The notes under the pieces: model-generated
The model's input: only the letters and a program-made list of their open reading frames with translations
The model's database searches: none
What the model was told of the DNA's origin: nothing
Program-made: the position numbers and the translations under genes
Assembly: GCF_036014015.1 (NCBI RefSeq)
Contig: NZ_CP107905.1
Span: forward strand, 2,666,001-2,730,000
Reading direction: 5' to 3'
DNA: 64,000 bases
Source: Streptomyces sp. NBC_00457
Lineage (GTDB): Bacteria > Actinomycetota > Actinomycetes > Streptomycetales > Streptomycetaceae
Shown here: in pieces, positions 42,210 through 50,143 of the stretch
Position numbering within the stretch: position 1 is the first letter of the stretch
Layout of the letters: each line of letters starts with the position of its first letter

Positions 42210-43046
42210 ATGACGGAGAACACGCAGAACATGACGGTTGTGGTGACCGGCGCCTCCGGGCGGACCGGCAGCCGGGTCGCCGACTCCCTGCGGGGCGCCG
42301 GCCTGAGCGTGCGCGCGGCCTCGCGCGCCCGGGGTTTCGACTGGGAGGACCCGACGACGTGGGCGGACACCCTGCGGGACGCCGACGCGGCGTATCTGAT
42401 GTACCCGTCCGACGTCGGCTCCCCGGCGGCGGCCGAGGGCATCGGCGCGCTCGCCCGGGAGGCGGTGGGGCTCGGCGTACGGCACCTGGTGCTGCTGTCG
42501 GCGCGCGGCGAGGAGCAGGCACGGGCGACCGAGGAGGCGCTGAAGTCGTCGGGGGCGGACTGGACGATCGTGCGGTGTACGTGGTTCGCGCAGAACTTCA
42601 GCGAGGGGCCGCTGGTGGAGGGGCTGGTGCAGACGGGCGAGCTGGTGTTCCCGGCCGGTGAGGTGCCCGAGCCGTTCCTGGACGTGCGGGACATCGGGGA
42701 CGTGGTCGCGGCCGTGCTGACGTCCGGGTCGCTGTATGCGGGGCGGACGCTGGAGCTGACGGGGCCGCGGCTGCTGAGCTTCCGGGATGCGGTGGCGGAG
42801 ATCGCCGCGGCCACCGGGATCGAGCTGAGGTACACACCGGTCCCGGCGCGGGCGTACGGGGAGTTCCTGACCGGCATGGGCGTCCCGGCCGAGGAGGCGG
42901 ACTTCCTGGTGGAGGTCTTCGAGGGGCTGCTGGACGGGCGCAACGCCCATGTCACGGACGGGGTGCGGGAGGTGCTGGGGCGCGAGGCGCGGGACTTCGC
43001 GGAGTTCGTACGGGAATCAGCGGCGGCCGGCGCCTGGAAACGCTGA
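42210..43046 (+). CDS. NmrA-like NAD(P)-binding protein
   Basis: 278 aa atypical short-chain dehydrogenase fold. The N-terminal VVVTGASGRTGSRVADSL is the dinucleotide-binding TGxxGxxG-type motif; no Tyr-x3-Lys active site is evident, as in NmrA/HSCARG-type redox sensors and quinone or azo reductases. LVLLSARGEEQARATEEALKSSG matches that family. The ATG at 42210 is only one nt from GGAGG, so the second ATG at 42231 (MTVVVTG) is an alternative. Regulated presumably by the divergent AraC gene. Confidence 0.85.
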   Translation: MTENTQNMTVVVTGASGRTGSRVADSLRGAGLSVRAASRARGFDWEDPTTWADTLRDADAAYLMYPSDVGSPAAAEGIGALAREAVGLGVRHLVLLSARGEEQARATEEALKSSGADWTIVRCTWFAQNFSEGPLVEGLVQTGELVFPAGEVPEPFLDVRDIGDVVAAVLTSGSLYAGRTLELTGPRLLSFRDAVAEIAAATGIELRYTPVPARAYGEFLTGMGVPAEEADFLVEVFEGLLDGRNAHVTDGVREVLGREARDFAEFVRESAAAGAWKR

Positions 43047-43052
43047 CCGGGG

Positions 43053-43067
43053 CCGAGCGGACCTCGG
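43053..43067. terminator. Weak hairpin between convergent genes
   Basis: CCGAG-CGGAC-CTCGG in the 44-nt gap between the convergent NmrA-like and BrkB-family genes. It could terminate both. Confidence 0.3.
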
Positions 43068-43090
43068 AGCCGGGGGTGTGACACGGGCTC

Positions 43091-44242
43091 TCACTGCCCC
43101 TCCGGCGTCCCCGCCTCCTCCCCCTTCGGCGCGCTCTTCGCATGGGTGCGCAGGCGTGAGGTCACGTCCTCCGGGGGGAGGAAGCGGGACCAGCGTTCGG
43201 GGAACTCGGACGGCATGTCCGGGTCGTCGGGGTCGGTGTCGCCGCGGTGGGCGGCGGCGCGGGCGACGTACTCGGCGACCTGGGCCTCGCGCATCCGTTC
43301 GTTGGCGGCGCGGGCCGCGGCGGTGGCGGCGGCCGGCCAGACCCGGTCGATGGCGGCGTTGACGGCGGCCCCGACGAGGACGGCGAAGGCGGACACGCCG
43401 ATCCACAGCATCACGGCGACGGCGGCGGCCAGCGAGCCGTAGATGGTGGCGCCCTCGACCGTGTTGGTCAGGTAGATCCGCAGCAGGAAGCTGCCCAGCA
43501 CCCACATCCCGAGGGCCACCAAGGCGCCCGGCACGTCCTCGATCCACGGCGAGCGCACCGGCACGGACACGTGGTACAGCGTCGTCAGGAACGCGATGGA
43601 CAGCACGATGACCACGGGCCAGTACAGCACCTGCACGAGGGTCTCCGACCACGGCAGGACGTTCAGCACCGCGTCCGGGCCCGCCACCATCAGCGGCAGC
43701 GCGACCGAGCCGATCACCAGGGCCACCAGGAAGAGCACGAAGGCGACCAGCCGTGTCTTGACGATGCCGCGGACGCCGTCGAGGCCGTACATCACGGTGA
43801 TCGTGTCTATGAAGACGTTCACCGCACGCGATCCCGACCACAGCGCGAACAGGAAGCCGATGGAGATGACGTCGGGACGGCCGCCCTTCATCACGTCGTC
43901 CAGGATCGGCTGCGCGATCTGCGAGACCCCCTTGTCCGACAGGACCGTGCGGGAGGCCTCCAGAAGGTTCGTCTCCAGGCTGCTGATGGTGTCGGTGCCG
44001 GTCCAGTCGTCGACGTAGCCGAGCAGCCCGATCATGCTCAGCAGCAGCGGGGGGACGGACAGCAGCGTGAAGAACGCCGCCTCCGCCGCGAGACCCAGGA
44101 TCCGGTACTCGATGCACGAGTTGACGGTGTCCTTGAGCAACAGCCAGGCGGTCCGGCGTTTGGAGACGTTCCGGTAGAGGGCACGAGCCCGGTGGAGACG
44201 GCCTGAGGGGGGCGTCTCGGAGGAATCACTTGCTGGCTGCAC
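43091..44242 (-). CDS. YihY/BrkB-family inner membrane protein
   Basis: 383 aa. About six transmembrane helices (AAFFTLLSVPPLLLSMIGLL, LVAFVLFLVALVIGSVALPL, VVIVLSIAFLTTLYHVSVP, VALGMWVLGSFLLRIYL, AAVAVMLWIGVSAFAVLVGA) with the family motif LYHVSVP. An acidic, charged cytoplasmic tail of ~80 residues follows. The molecular role of the family is not established. GTG start at 44242 (VQPASDSSE). Divergent from the AidB-like gene. Confidence 0.88.
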   Translation of the reverse strand: MQPASDSSETPPSGRLHRARALYRNVSKRRTAWLLLKDTVNSCIEYRILGLAAEAAFFTLLSVPPLLLSMIGLLGYVDDWTGTDTISSLETNLLEASRTVLSDKGVSQIAQPILDDVMKGGRPDVISIGFLFALWSGSRAVNVFIDTITVMYGLDGVRGIVKTRLVAFVLFLVALVIGSVALPLMVAGPDAVLNVLPWSETLVQVLYWPVVIVLSIAFLTTLYHVSVPVRSPWIEDVPGALVALGMWVLGSFLLRIYLTNTVEGATIYGSLAAAVAVMLWIGVSAFAVLVGAAVNAAIDRVWPAAATAAARAANERMREAQVAEYVARAAAHRGDTDPDDPDMPSEFPERWSRFLPPEDVTSRLRTHAKSAPKGEEAGTPEGQ

Positions 44243-44350
44243 GAACCAAAGGTATCCGCCGCGGGACGCTCGGGCTCATCCCCTGGTGGCGCGGCCGGGT
44301 CACCGCGTCCGTCCCCTGTGAGGCGCGTCGTGCCAGTGTGGTGACCCGCG

Positions 44351-44373
44351 CCGTACCGAGGGGTAGGTTCGCA
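44351..44373 (+). promoter_or_regulatory. Promoter fragment of the AidB-like gene, likely leaderless
   Basis: TAGGTT lies about seven nt before the ATG at 44377, with GTGACC 17 nt further upstream as a -35-like hexamer. The short gap suggests a leaderless mRNA. Confidence 0.4.
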
Positions 44374-44376
44374 GAC

Positions 44377-46011
44377 ATGTCCGGCAATACCCATACCGTG
44401 ACCAACCAGCCCCCACCGCTGGTCGGATACGACGTCTACAGCGCCGACAAGGCCCTGACCGAGGCCGTCGAACGGCACCTCGACCCCGCCCTCCTCGACG
44501 AGGTCCGCGGCGAGCTGGCGGCGCTCGGCCGCACCGCCGGGTCGGCGCAGGTGCAGGAGTGGGGCGTCCAGGCGAACGAGAATCCGCCCCGGCTGCGCAC
44601 CCATGACCGCTACGGCCGTCGTATCGACGAGGTCGACTTCCATCCGGCCTGGCACCGGCTGCTCGGCAAGGGCGTCTCAGCGGGCCTGACCGCGGCCTGG
44701 GGCCGGCCCGGCGGACATCTGCGGCGGGCGGCGGCGTTCCTGGTGTGGACACAGGTCGACGCGGGCAACTGCTGCCCGCTGTCGATGACTCATGCGGCGG
44801 TGCCCGCGCTGCGCACCGACCCGGCGCTGGCCGCCGAGTGGGAGCCGCGGCTGACGTCCATGATCTACGACCGTGAGCTGCGCCCGGCGCCGTTGAAGGC
44901 CGGGGCGCTGTTCGGGATGGGCATGACGGAGAAGCAGGGCGGCAGCGACGTGCGCGCGAACACGACGTCCGCCGTGCCGCTGGCCGAGGACGGGAGGTAT
45001 GCGCTGACCGGGCACAAGTGGTTCTGCTCGGCACCGATGTCCGACGGTTTTCTGGTGCTGGCGCAGGCTCCGGAGGGCCTGACCTGCTTTCTCGTCCCGC
45101 GTGTGCTGGAGGACGGCACCCGCAATGTGTTTCTCCTCCAGCGGCTCAAGGACAAGCTGGGCAACCGGTCGAACGCCTCCAGCGAGGTCGAGTTCGACGG
45201 GACCTGGGCACGCCGGGTCGGCGACGAAGGGCGCGGAGTGCGCACCATCATCGACATGGTGGCCGCGACCCGGCTCGACTGCGTCCTCGGCTCGGCGGGC
45301 CTGATGCGGCAGGCCGTCGTACAGGCGGTGCATCACTGCACCCACCGCGAGGCGTTCGGCGGGAAGCTCCTCGACAAGCCGCTCATGCGCAACGTACTGG
45401 CCGATCTGGCCCTGGAGTCGGAGGCGGCGACCACCCTCGCGCTCCGGCTCGCGGCCGCCTACGACGACGGCGGCGAACAGGAGCTGGCACTCCTGCGGTT
45501 GGCGGTGCCGGCCGCCAAGTACTGGGTGACGAAGCGCTGTACGCCGGTGACGGTGGAGGCTGCCGAGTGCCTGGGCGGAAACGGTTACGTCGAGGAGTCG
45601 GGGATGCCCCGTCTGGTGCGCGAGTCTCCGCTGAACTCGATCTGGGAGGGCGCGGGCAACGTCCAGGCCCTGGACGTGCTGCGAGCGCTGCAGCGAGAGC
45701 CGATGGCCCTCAACGCCTATCTGCAGGAGGTGGGTCAGGCACGCGGTGCCGACCACCGCCTGGACGCGGCGATCAAGGACCTGTTGACGGAACTTGCCGA
45801 CCTGGAGAACATCGAGGCCCGTGCACGCCGACTGACCGAGCGCCTCGCACTGGTACTCCAGGGCTCCCTCCTGGTCCGCCACGCCCCACCGGAGGTAGCC
45901 GACGCGTTCTGCGCCGCACGCCTGGGCGGCGACGGCGGCGCGGCGTTCGGCACGCTGCCCCACAGCCTCGACCTGGCGGCCATCGTGGACCGGGCAACGC
46001 CGGTGACCTGA
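44377..46011 (+). CDS. aidB: Acyl-CoA dehydrogenase, AidB-like
   Basis: 544 aa. It has the longer build of AidB rather than ~380-aa acyl-CoA dehydrogenases. Key segments: FGMGMTEKQGGSDVRANTT (FAD/substrate region), GHKWFCSAPMSD, KLGNRSNASSEVEFDG, THREAFGGKLLDKPLMRNVL and AAECLGGNGYVEESGMPRL followed by LNSIWEGAGNV (carrying the catalytic Glu region). AidB in E. coli belongs to the alkylation response and has isovaleryl-CoA dehydrogenase activity. Whether this one repairs damage or oxidises branched acyl-CoA cannot be told. Probably leaderless; followed by dispersed repeat copy 3. Confidence 0.85.
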   Translation: MSGNTHTVTNQPPPLVGYDVYSADKALTEAVERHLDPALLDEVRGELAALGRTAGSAQVQEWGVQANENPPRLRTHDRYGRRIDEVDFHPAWHRLLGKGVSAGLTAAWGRPGGHLRRAAAFLVWTQVDAGNCCPLSMTHAAVPALRTDPALAAEWEPRLTSMIYDRELRPAPLKAGALFGMGMTEKQGGSDVRANTTSAVPLAEDGRYALTGHKWFCSAPMSDGFLVLAQAPEGLTCFLVPRVLEDGTRNVFLLQRLKDKLGNRSNASSEVEFDGTWARRVGDEGRGVRTIIDMVAATRLDCVLGSAGLMRQAVVQAVHHCTHREAFGGKLLDKPLMRNVLADLALESEAATTLALRLAAAYDDGGEQELALLRLAVPAAKYWVTKRCTPVTVEAAECLGGNGYVEESGMPRLVRESPLNSIWEGAGNVQALDVLRALQREPMALNAYLQEVGQARGADHRLDAAIKDLLTELADLENIEARARRLTERLALVLQGSLLVRHAPPEVADAFCAARLGGDGGAAFGTLPHSLDLAAIVDRATPVT

Positions 46012-46018
46012 CCAACCC

Positions 46019-46061
46019 AGGGGCGCGGGGAACTGCGCGACCAGCCCCCACCGCCCCGCAG
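46019..46061 (+). repeat. Dispersed intergenic repeat, copy 3
   Basis: AGGGGCGCGGGGAACTGCGC, GACCAGCCCCCACC and CCCCGCAG follow eight nt after the AidB-like stop codon, in the same orientation as copy 1. Confidence 0.75.
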
Positions 46062-46240
46062 ACGCCAACGAAACCGAGAGCCACACCCCCGTAGGCGCAA
46101 CGCGGCCCAACCGCCGGAGGCAGGGGTGGTGCTGCGCCGACACGGCACCACCCCCGCCATTGGCCCATTCGAGGCCACGAACGCCGCCCGAAAGCGACGC
46201 GCTGCTCAAGTTTCAGTCAGGGCGCGCGCAGACCACCAGG

Positions 46241-46258
46241 GTTGCAAGGGGTTGCAAC
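46241..46258. promoter_or_regulatory. Palindrome GTTGCAA-GGGG-TTGCAAC upstream of the GAF regulator
   Basis: Perfect 7-bp arms with a 4-nt spacer, 82 nt before the start codon. A likely binding site for the GAF regulator itself or another factor; a third TTG half-site (ACTTGTTGAC) follows. Confidence 0.5.
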
Positions 46259-46339
46259 TTGTTGACGTCTGTGTGCGGAGGACATCCCTCCGCTCGCCGT
46301 GAACGGCACTATAAGACGAACATTCAACAAGGGACGCCG

Positions 46340-47620
46340 ATGAACCTGACCCAACTCGCCGCCGTCGACGCGGCGCAGGCGGCGCGGGTGCTCAGCGAGG
46401 TCCGGGACGCGACCCTCGCCGGGCAGCGCACCCGCCTGCCCCCGCGCCCGGTGATCGGGGAGTCGTGGGGACGCATGCTGCGCGGCGGTGTCGACCCGGA
46501 CCACGACTTCAGGTCCGGGCTGCTGAACACCGAGGAGATCCAGCGGCGCCGGGAGGACTCGCCGCTCAGGCATGTGCTGCCGGTGCTGCGGGAAGGGCTG
46601 TTGTCGGTCGCGGACGTCGCCCACCACATCATGGTGGTCGCGGACGCGGAGGGCAGGGTGCTGTGGCGCGAGGGGTCTTCGCCGGTGCTCCGCAAGGCCG
46701 ACGGACTCGGCTTCGAACTCGGCGCCGACTGGCGCGAGGACGTCGTCGGGACCAACGGCGTGGGCACACCGGCGGTGGTGCGCCGGCCCGTACAGGTCTT
46801 CGCCGCGGAGCACTTCGTACGGTCGCACGCCTCCTGGACGTGTACGGGCGCCCCGATCACCGACCCCAGGGACGGCCGCCCGATCGGCGTCGTCGACGTC
46901 AGCGGCCCCTTGGAGACCATGCATCCGGCCACGCTCGCCTGGGTCGATTCGGTGGCCAAGCTCGCCGAGGCCAGGCTGCGCGAACTGCACCTGGTGTCGC
47001 TGGAGCGGCTGCGCGCGGTCGGGGCGCCGGCGCTGGCCCGGATCGCCGGCCGGGCCCTGGTGGTGGACCGGGACGGCTGGACGGCCGCGGTGACCGGGAT
47101 GCCGTACACGGACCGGATCGCGCTGCCCAAGTCCCTGTCGCCGGGCCGCCGGTGGATGCCCGCGCTGGGCTTCTGCGCGGTGGAGCCGCTGGCCGAGGGC
47201 TGGCTGGTGCGGGCCGACGACGAGCCCGTGGCGCACGGCGGCGCACGGATCACGCTGGATCTGACGCAGCCGCGCCGCTGGTCGGTGACGGTGACGGCGT
47301 CGGGCGGCGCGGGCTCCTGGACCCATGAACTGAGTCCCCGGCATGCCGAGTTGCTCTATCTGCTGGCCCTGCACCGCACCGGCCGCAGTGCGGCCGGGCT
47401 GGCCGAGGACCTGTTCGGCGATCCGGGCCGCACGGTGACGGTCCGCGCCGAGATGTCGCGCGTACGCCGCTATCTCGGCGGGTTCCTGGAGCACCGCCCC
47501 TACCGCTTCCGCGAGGACGCCGAGGTCGACATCGTGCTACCGGACGATCCGCATGCGGTGCTGCCGCACTCCACGGCTCCGGCGGTGGCCAGGGGACGGA
47601 TGTCGATTCATGTGTCCTGA
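46340..47620 (+). CDS. GAF-domain transcriptional regulator (AcoR-like N-terminus)
   Basis: 426 aa. The N-terminal half matches the sensor part of AcoR-type activators: RPVIGESWGRMLRGGVDPDH, then a GAF domain (HHIMVVADAEGRVLWREG, GADWREDVVGTNGVGTP, HASWTCTGAPITDP). The central AAA+ domain and sigma54 HTH of AcoR are missing; instead the C-terminus has a winged-helix-like segment (LSPRHAELLYLLALHRTGRS, VRAEMSRVRRYLGGFLEHRPY). This is the usual actinobacterial form; it often controls alcohol or aldehyde metabolism genes, which are not next to it here. The ATG at 46340 follows AAGGGA. Confidence 0.85.
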   Translation: MNLTQLAAVDAAQAARVLSEVRDATLAGQRTRLPPRPVIGESWGRMLRGGVDPDHDFRSGLLNTEEIQRRREDSPLRHVLPVLREGLLSVADVAHHIMVVADAEGRVLWREGSSPVLRKADGLGFELGADWREDVVGTNGVGTPAVVRRPVQVFAAEHFVRSHASWTCTGAPITDPRDGRPIGVVDVSGPLETMHPATLAWVDSVAKLAEARLRELHLVSLERLRAVGAPALARIAGRALVVDRDGWTAAVTGMPYTDRIALPKSLSPGRRWMPALGFCAVEPLAEGWLVRADDEPVAHGGARITLDLTQPRRWSVTVTASGGAGSWTHELSPRHAELLYLLALHRTGRSAAGLAEDLFGDPGRTVTVRAEMSRVRRYLGGFLEHRPYRFREDAEVDIVLPDDPHAVLPHSTAPAVARGRMSIHVS

Positions 47621-47776
47621 GGGGGACAAGAGGTGGCATCTTCCGCATAATTGCAGGGTCTTCGTCATGGGCGGCCACGGACTGCCGTAGCATCCCTGTA
47701 CGGGCCACACCCCACCTGCTCCTCGGTCAACGCAAGGACCAACAGGCGCAGTTGGCTCGCGTCTGGAGGTTGGATG

Positions 47777-49093
47777 ATGAGTCGCGGCCGACACCGCCGA
47801 CGCAATCGGGGCAGGGCGCTGCGCGCTGCCCTCGCCGGAACCGCCCTCGCGCTGACCGCGGCCGCCACCATTGTCAGCGCCTCACAGGCCGACGTCGGCA
47901 AGGAGACCGGAGCGCTGAAGCCGCTCGCCTCCGCCGCGGACACCGACCCGCTCCGGCTCCAGGAAGACCTCGTGCCCGCGCGCACGCTCGACCGGCTCGC
48001 CGACGAGATGGGCAAGCCCGTCGGTGTCGGAGCCGTCCTCGACAGCGCCGACCGCACCCTGCGCACCGCCTCGGGCTGCACGGCCGCCGAGCGCACGGCA
48101 CTGCCCGTCGAACCGGCGGCCACCCGCGCGTACTGCTGGGACGAGGCCGACACCCTGGGCTGGCAGCCCGGTGCGGTCACCTCCTCCGGGGACGCCGACG
48201 ACGACGGCTGGTGGGGCGGGAACCGGGCGATCCTCTCCGGCTGGAGCGGATCCGACGCCGCCGGCGCACAGGGCCTCGCCCGGGTCGCCTTCGTCGACGC
48301 GAACGACCTGGGCCGGCTCAGCTACACCTGGGCGCTGCTCGCCGTGCCGGTCGACGGCGGACGTGACTACCGCGCCCTCGGCTCGCGGCTGTCCGGCATG
48401 GTCTGGTACCAGGACAAGCTGCTGGTCACCGCGGACGGCGGGGACAGCACCGCGCTGTATGTGTACGACATGGACCGCGTCCAGCGCACCACCGTCACCA
48501 GTGCCGCGGTCGGCCGGGTGCATGGCGGCTGGTCGGCGCACGGCAACCGGTGGGTGCTGCCCGCCGTCGCCTCGTACCGCCTGACCGGCGGTGCCTGCGA
48601 CTCGGACACGGACACCGGCATCCCCTGCCTCGGTGGTATCTCCCTCGACCGCAGCTCCACGCCCGACAGCCTGGCCGTGAGCGAACGGGCCGGCCCGGAC
48701 GACGACCGGCCCACCCGCCTGTGGCGCTACTCCCTCAGCACCGACCCCGCCCGCACCGGGCTGCTCGCCACCGACCCGGCCGGGCGCGTACACGCCGACG
48801 AGGCGTACCGGACGAAGACGGCCGGCATAGGGGGCGTCCTCTCCCACCAGGAGGCCGGCGCCGCCCGCGCCGACTGGTACCTGGCCGGCACGGGAGCCGG
48901 GCGCGGCACGCTGTGGCGACAGAACGACGAGGACGCCCGGGCCACGGAATGCGGGGCCGACGAGACACACCGCTGCTGGAGCGCCCACACCGCGTCCCTC
49001 TCCTACTGGGAGGCGCTGGGGGAAGTCTGGTCACAGTCGGGCCGAGTGCTGTTCGCACTGCCGCTGGCGTCAGTAGACAGATCGCTAGGCTGA
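47777..49093 (+). CDS. Secreted protein of unknown function (beta-propeller-like)
   Basis: 438 aa. Very basic N-terminus (SRGRHRRRNRGRALRAALAG) and a signal peptide/TM core (TALALTAAATIVSA), then an extracellular domain with scattered WSG/WYLAG-type strands (NRAILSGWSGSDAAG, LVTADGGDSTALYVYDMD, VHGGWSAHGNRWVLP). Eight or so Cys suggest disulfides. It may be a beta-propeller but I do not recognise a named family. GGAGG lies seven nt before the ATG at 47777; the adjacent ATG at 47774 is only four nt away. Confidence 0.75.
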   Translation: MSRGRHRRRNRGRALRAALAGTALALTAAATIVSASQADVGKETGALKPLASAADTDPLRLQEDLVPARTLDRLADEMGKPVGVGAVLDSADRTLRTASGCTAAERTALPVEPAATRAYCWDEADTLGWQPGAVTSSGDADDDGWWGGNRAILSGWSGSDAAGAQGLARVAFVDANDLGRLSYTWALLAVPVDGGRDYRALGSRLSGMVWYQDKLLVTADGGDSTALYVYDMDRVQRTTVTSAAVGRVHGGWSAHGNRWVLPAVASYRLTGGACDSDTDTGIPCLGGISLDRSSTPDSLAVSERAGPDDDRPTRLWRYSLSTDPARTGLLATDPAGRVHADEAYRTKTAGIGGVLSHQEAGAARADWYLAGTGAGRGTLWRQNDEDARATECGADETHRCWSAHTASLSYWEALGEVWSQSGRVLFALPLASVDRSLG

Positions 49094-49094
49094 A

Positions 49095-49171
49095 GCGCCC
49101 CGAAGGGGCGCGGGGCTGTATCAATATGCGGCTCCGCCGCGCGGGCGCGACCAGCCACAACGAACCCGCAG
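49095..49171 (+). repeat. Dispersed intergenic repeat, copy 4 (extended)
   Basis: Begins with the hairpin GCGCCCC-GAA-GGGGCGC (49095-49111), continues CGGGG, then an inserted ~32-nt stem-rich segment (CAATATGCGGCTCCGCCGCG) and resumes with GCGCGACCAGCCACAACG ending CCCGCAG. It is the longer variant of the element and, with the hairpin, a plausible terminator for the secreted-protein gene. Confidence 0.75.
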
Positions 49172-49212
49172 CCGATCGACAGCTCCCCCACCCGGATGAT
49201 TCCCTGGCCGAC

Positions 49213-49785
49213 ATGCCCAACATCGCCGTGACCACCTGGTCCCTGGAACAGACCGCACCGACCGACCTCCTCCCGGCCCAAGCCCCGCAGGGCGACGTGA
49301 AAGTCGTCCGCGCCGAAGTCCCCTCCCCCGAGTTCAGCCGCTTCCTGTACACATCCGTCGGCGGAGACATCCGCTGGACCGACCTGCTCGGCTGGACGTA
49401 CGCGCAGTGGCAGGAGCACCTGGACCGGCCGGGCGTGGAGACCTGGGTCGCCTACGACCGGGGCACGCCCGCGGGGTATGTGGAGCTGGTCCCGCAGGAC
49501 GACGGGGTCGTCGAGATCGAGCACTTCGGGCTGATCCCGGCCTTCCGCGGACGGCGGATCGGCGGGTATCTGCTGTCGTACGGCACCGCCCGCGCGTGGG
49601 ATCTCGCAGACCGCTGGCCGGGGCGGGCGCCGACGAAGCGGGTGTGGCTGCACACCTGCAGCAAGGACGGCGAGTTCGCGATGGACAACTATCAGCGCCG
49701 GGGCTTCAAGCTCTTCGACACCAAGGTCGAGGAGGAGCCGGCGGTGGCCGCGCCGGGCCCCTGGCCTGGGGCGCACCCCGCCTGA
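49213..49785 (+). CDS. GNAT-family N-acetyltransferase
   Basis: 190 aa. Acetyl-CoA-binding motif A is present as IEHFGLIPAFRGRRIGGYLL (Arg-x-x-Gly-Ile/Arg-Gly), followed by VWLHTCSKDGEFAMDNYQRRGF (motif B). Substrate unknown. The N-terminal part (TTWSLEQTAPTDLLPA) is typical of a subgroup in Streptomyces. Start at 49213 is uncertain because no ribosome binding site is visible. The gene is followed by a very strong hairpin. Confidence 0.86.
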   Translation: MPNIAVTTWSLEQTAPTDLLPAQAPQGDVKVVRAEVPSPEFSRFLYTSVGGDIRWTDLLGWTYAQWQEHLDRPGVETWVAYDRGTPAGYVELVPQDDGVVEIEHFGLIPAFRGRRIGGYLLSYGTARAWDLADRWPGRAPTKRVWLHTCSKDGEFAMDNYQRRGFKLFDTKVEEEPAVAAPGPWPGAHPA

Positions 49786-49847
49786 GGCCTTCGGCGTACC
49801 CTGTCTGACCTGGGCAGACACCGGCTGTTTCGGGCCATGTGACCGAC

Positions 49848-49882
49848 GACACCCTTGTCCCACGATGCGGGACAAGGGTGTC
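49848..49882. terminator. Strong 14-bp hairpin, terminator between GNAT gene and sulfur operon
   Basis: GACACCCTTGTCCC (49848-49861) and GGGACAAGGGTGTC (49869-49882) pair perfectly with a 7-nt loop ACGATGC. It lies 62 nt after the GNAT stop. No U tract follows, as is common in Streptomyces. Confidence 0.75.
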
Positions 49883-49898
49883 CGCATGATGGACGAAG

Positions 49899-49913
49899 CT
49901 GGACTGTGTCCAG
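49899..49913. promoter_or_regulatory. Operator-like dyad CTGGAC-TGT-GTCCAG
   Basis: Perfect 6-bp arms with a 3-nt centre, 23 nt upstream of the leader ORF, probably within or next to the sulfur operon promoter. A sulfur-responsive regulator could bind here; which one is unknown. Confidence 0.5.
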
Positions 49914-49935
49914 ATCGCCGTGACACGCTTCCATC

Positions 49936-50019
49936 ATGTCTGGAACTGGAATTGCCTTGGTGAGTCGGCGGCACGTCGACCTCGGCCGCATGTCCAGCGC
50001 CATCTGTCCGGCCCGCTGA
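49936..50019 (+). CDS. Sulfur-operon leader peptide (putative Cys attenuator)
   Basis: A 27-codon ORF: starts MSGTGIALV, continues SRRHVDLGRM, ends SSAICPAR-stop, 124 nt before the sulfite reductase gene. From memory, short peptides with this SRRHVDLGRMSSAIC core occur ahead of sulfur-assimilation genes in streptomycetes and are annotated as putative leader peptides. The Cys codon (TGT, residue 24) near the end would let translation sense charged tRNA-Cys, with stalling changing the fold of the downstream RNA. An inner GTG start at 49960 (VSRRHVD) is also possible. Confidence 0.75.
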   Translation: MSGTGIALVSRRHVDLGRMSSAICPAR

Positions 50020-50072
50020 GAGCCCAGCCGCGCCGACATCCCCCAGTTCCATCCGATTTCCCGCGCAATGTC

Positions 50073-50103
50073 GCGCACGTATGCCCATGCGCCGTACGCG
50101 CGC
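50073..50103 (+). promoter_or_regulatory. Hairpin between leader ORF and sulfite reductase
   Basis: GCGCACGTA (50073-50081) and TACGCGCGC (50095-50103) pair with one mismatch. It lies between the leader stop and the GAAGGA ribosome binding site, so it could be an attenuator or an alternative structure controlled by ribosome position on the leader. Confidence 0.4.
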
Positions 50104-50143
50104 AGGTCAGAGCCGCTTCCCGCCTGTCCGAAGGACTACCACC

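Larger units (their letters stand above)
46012..46339. other. 328-nt gap with dispersed repeat and operator-like palindrome
   Basis: No gene. Holds dispersed repeat copy 3 at its start and the GTTGCAA palindrome ~80 nt before the GAF regulator. Otherwise unremarkable. Confidence 0.6.
49786..50143. other. 358-nt 5' control region of the sulfur operon
   Basis: In order: a 14-bp perfect hairpin (49848-49882), a 6-bp dyad operator (49899-49913), a 27-codon leader ORF (49936-50019) and an imperfect 9-bp hairpin (50073-50103) before the sulfite reductase ribosome binding site. Confidence 0.7.
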
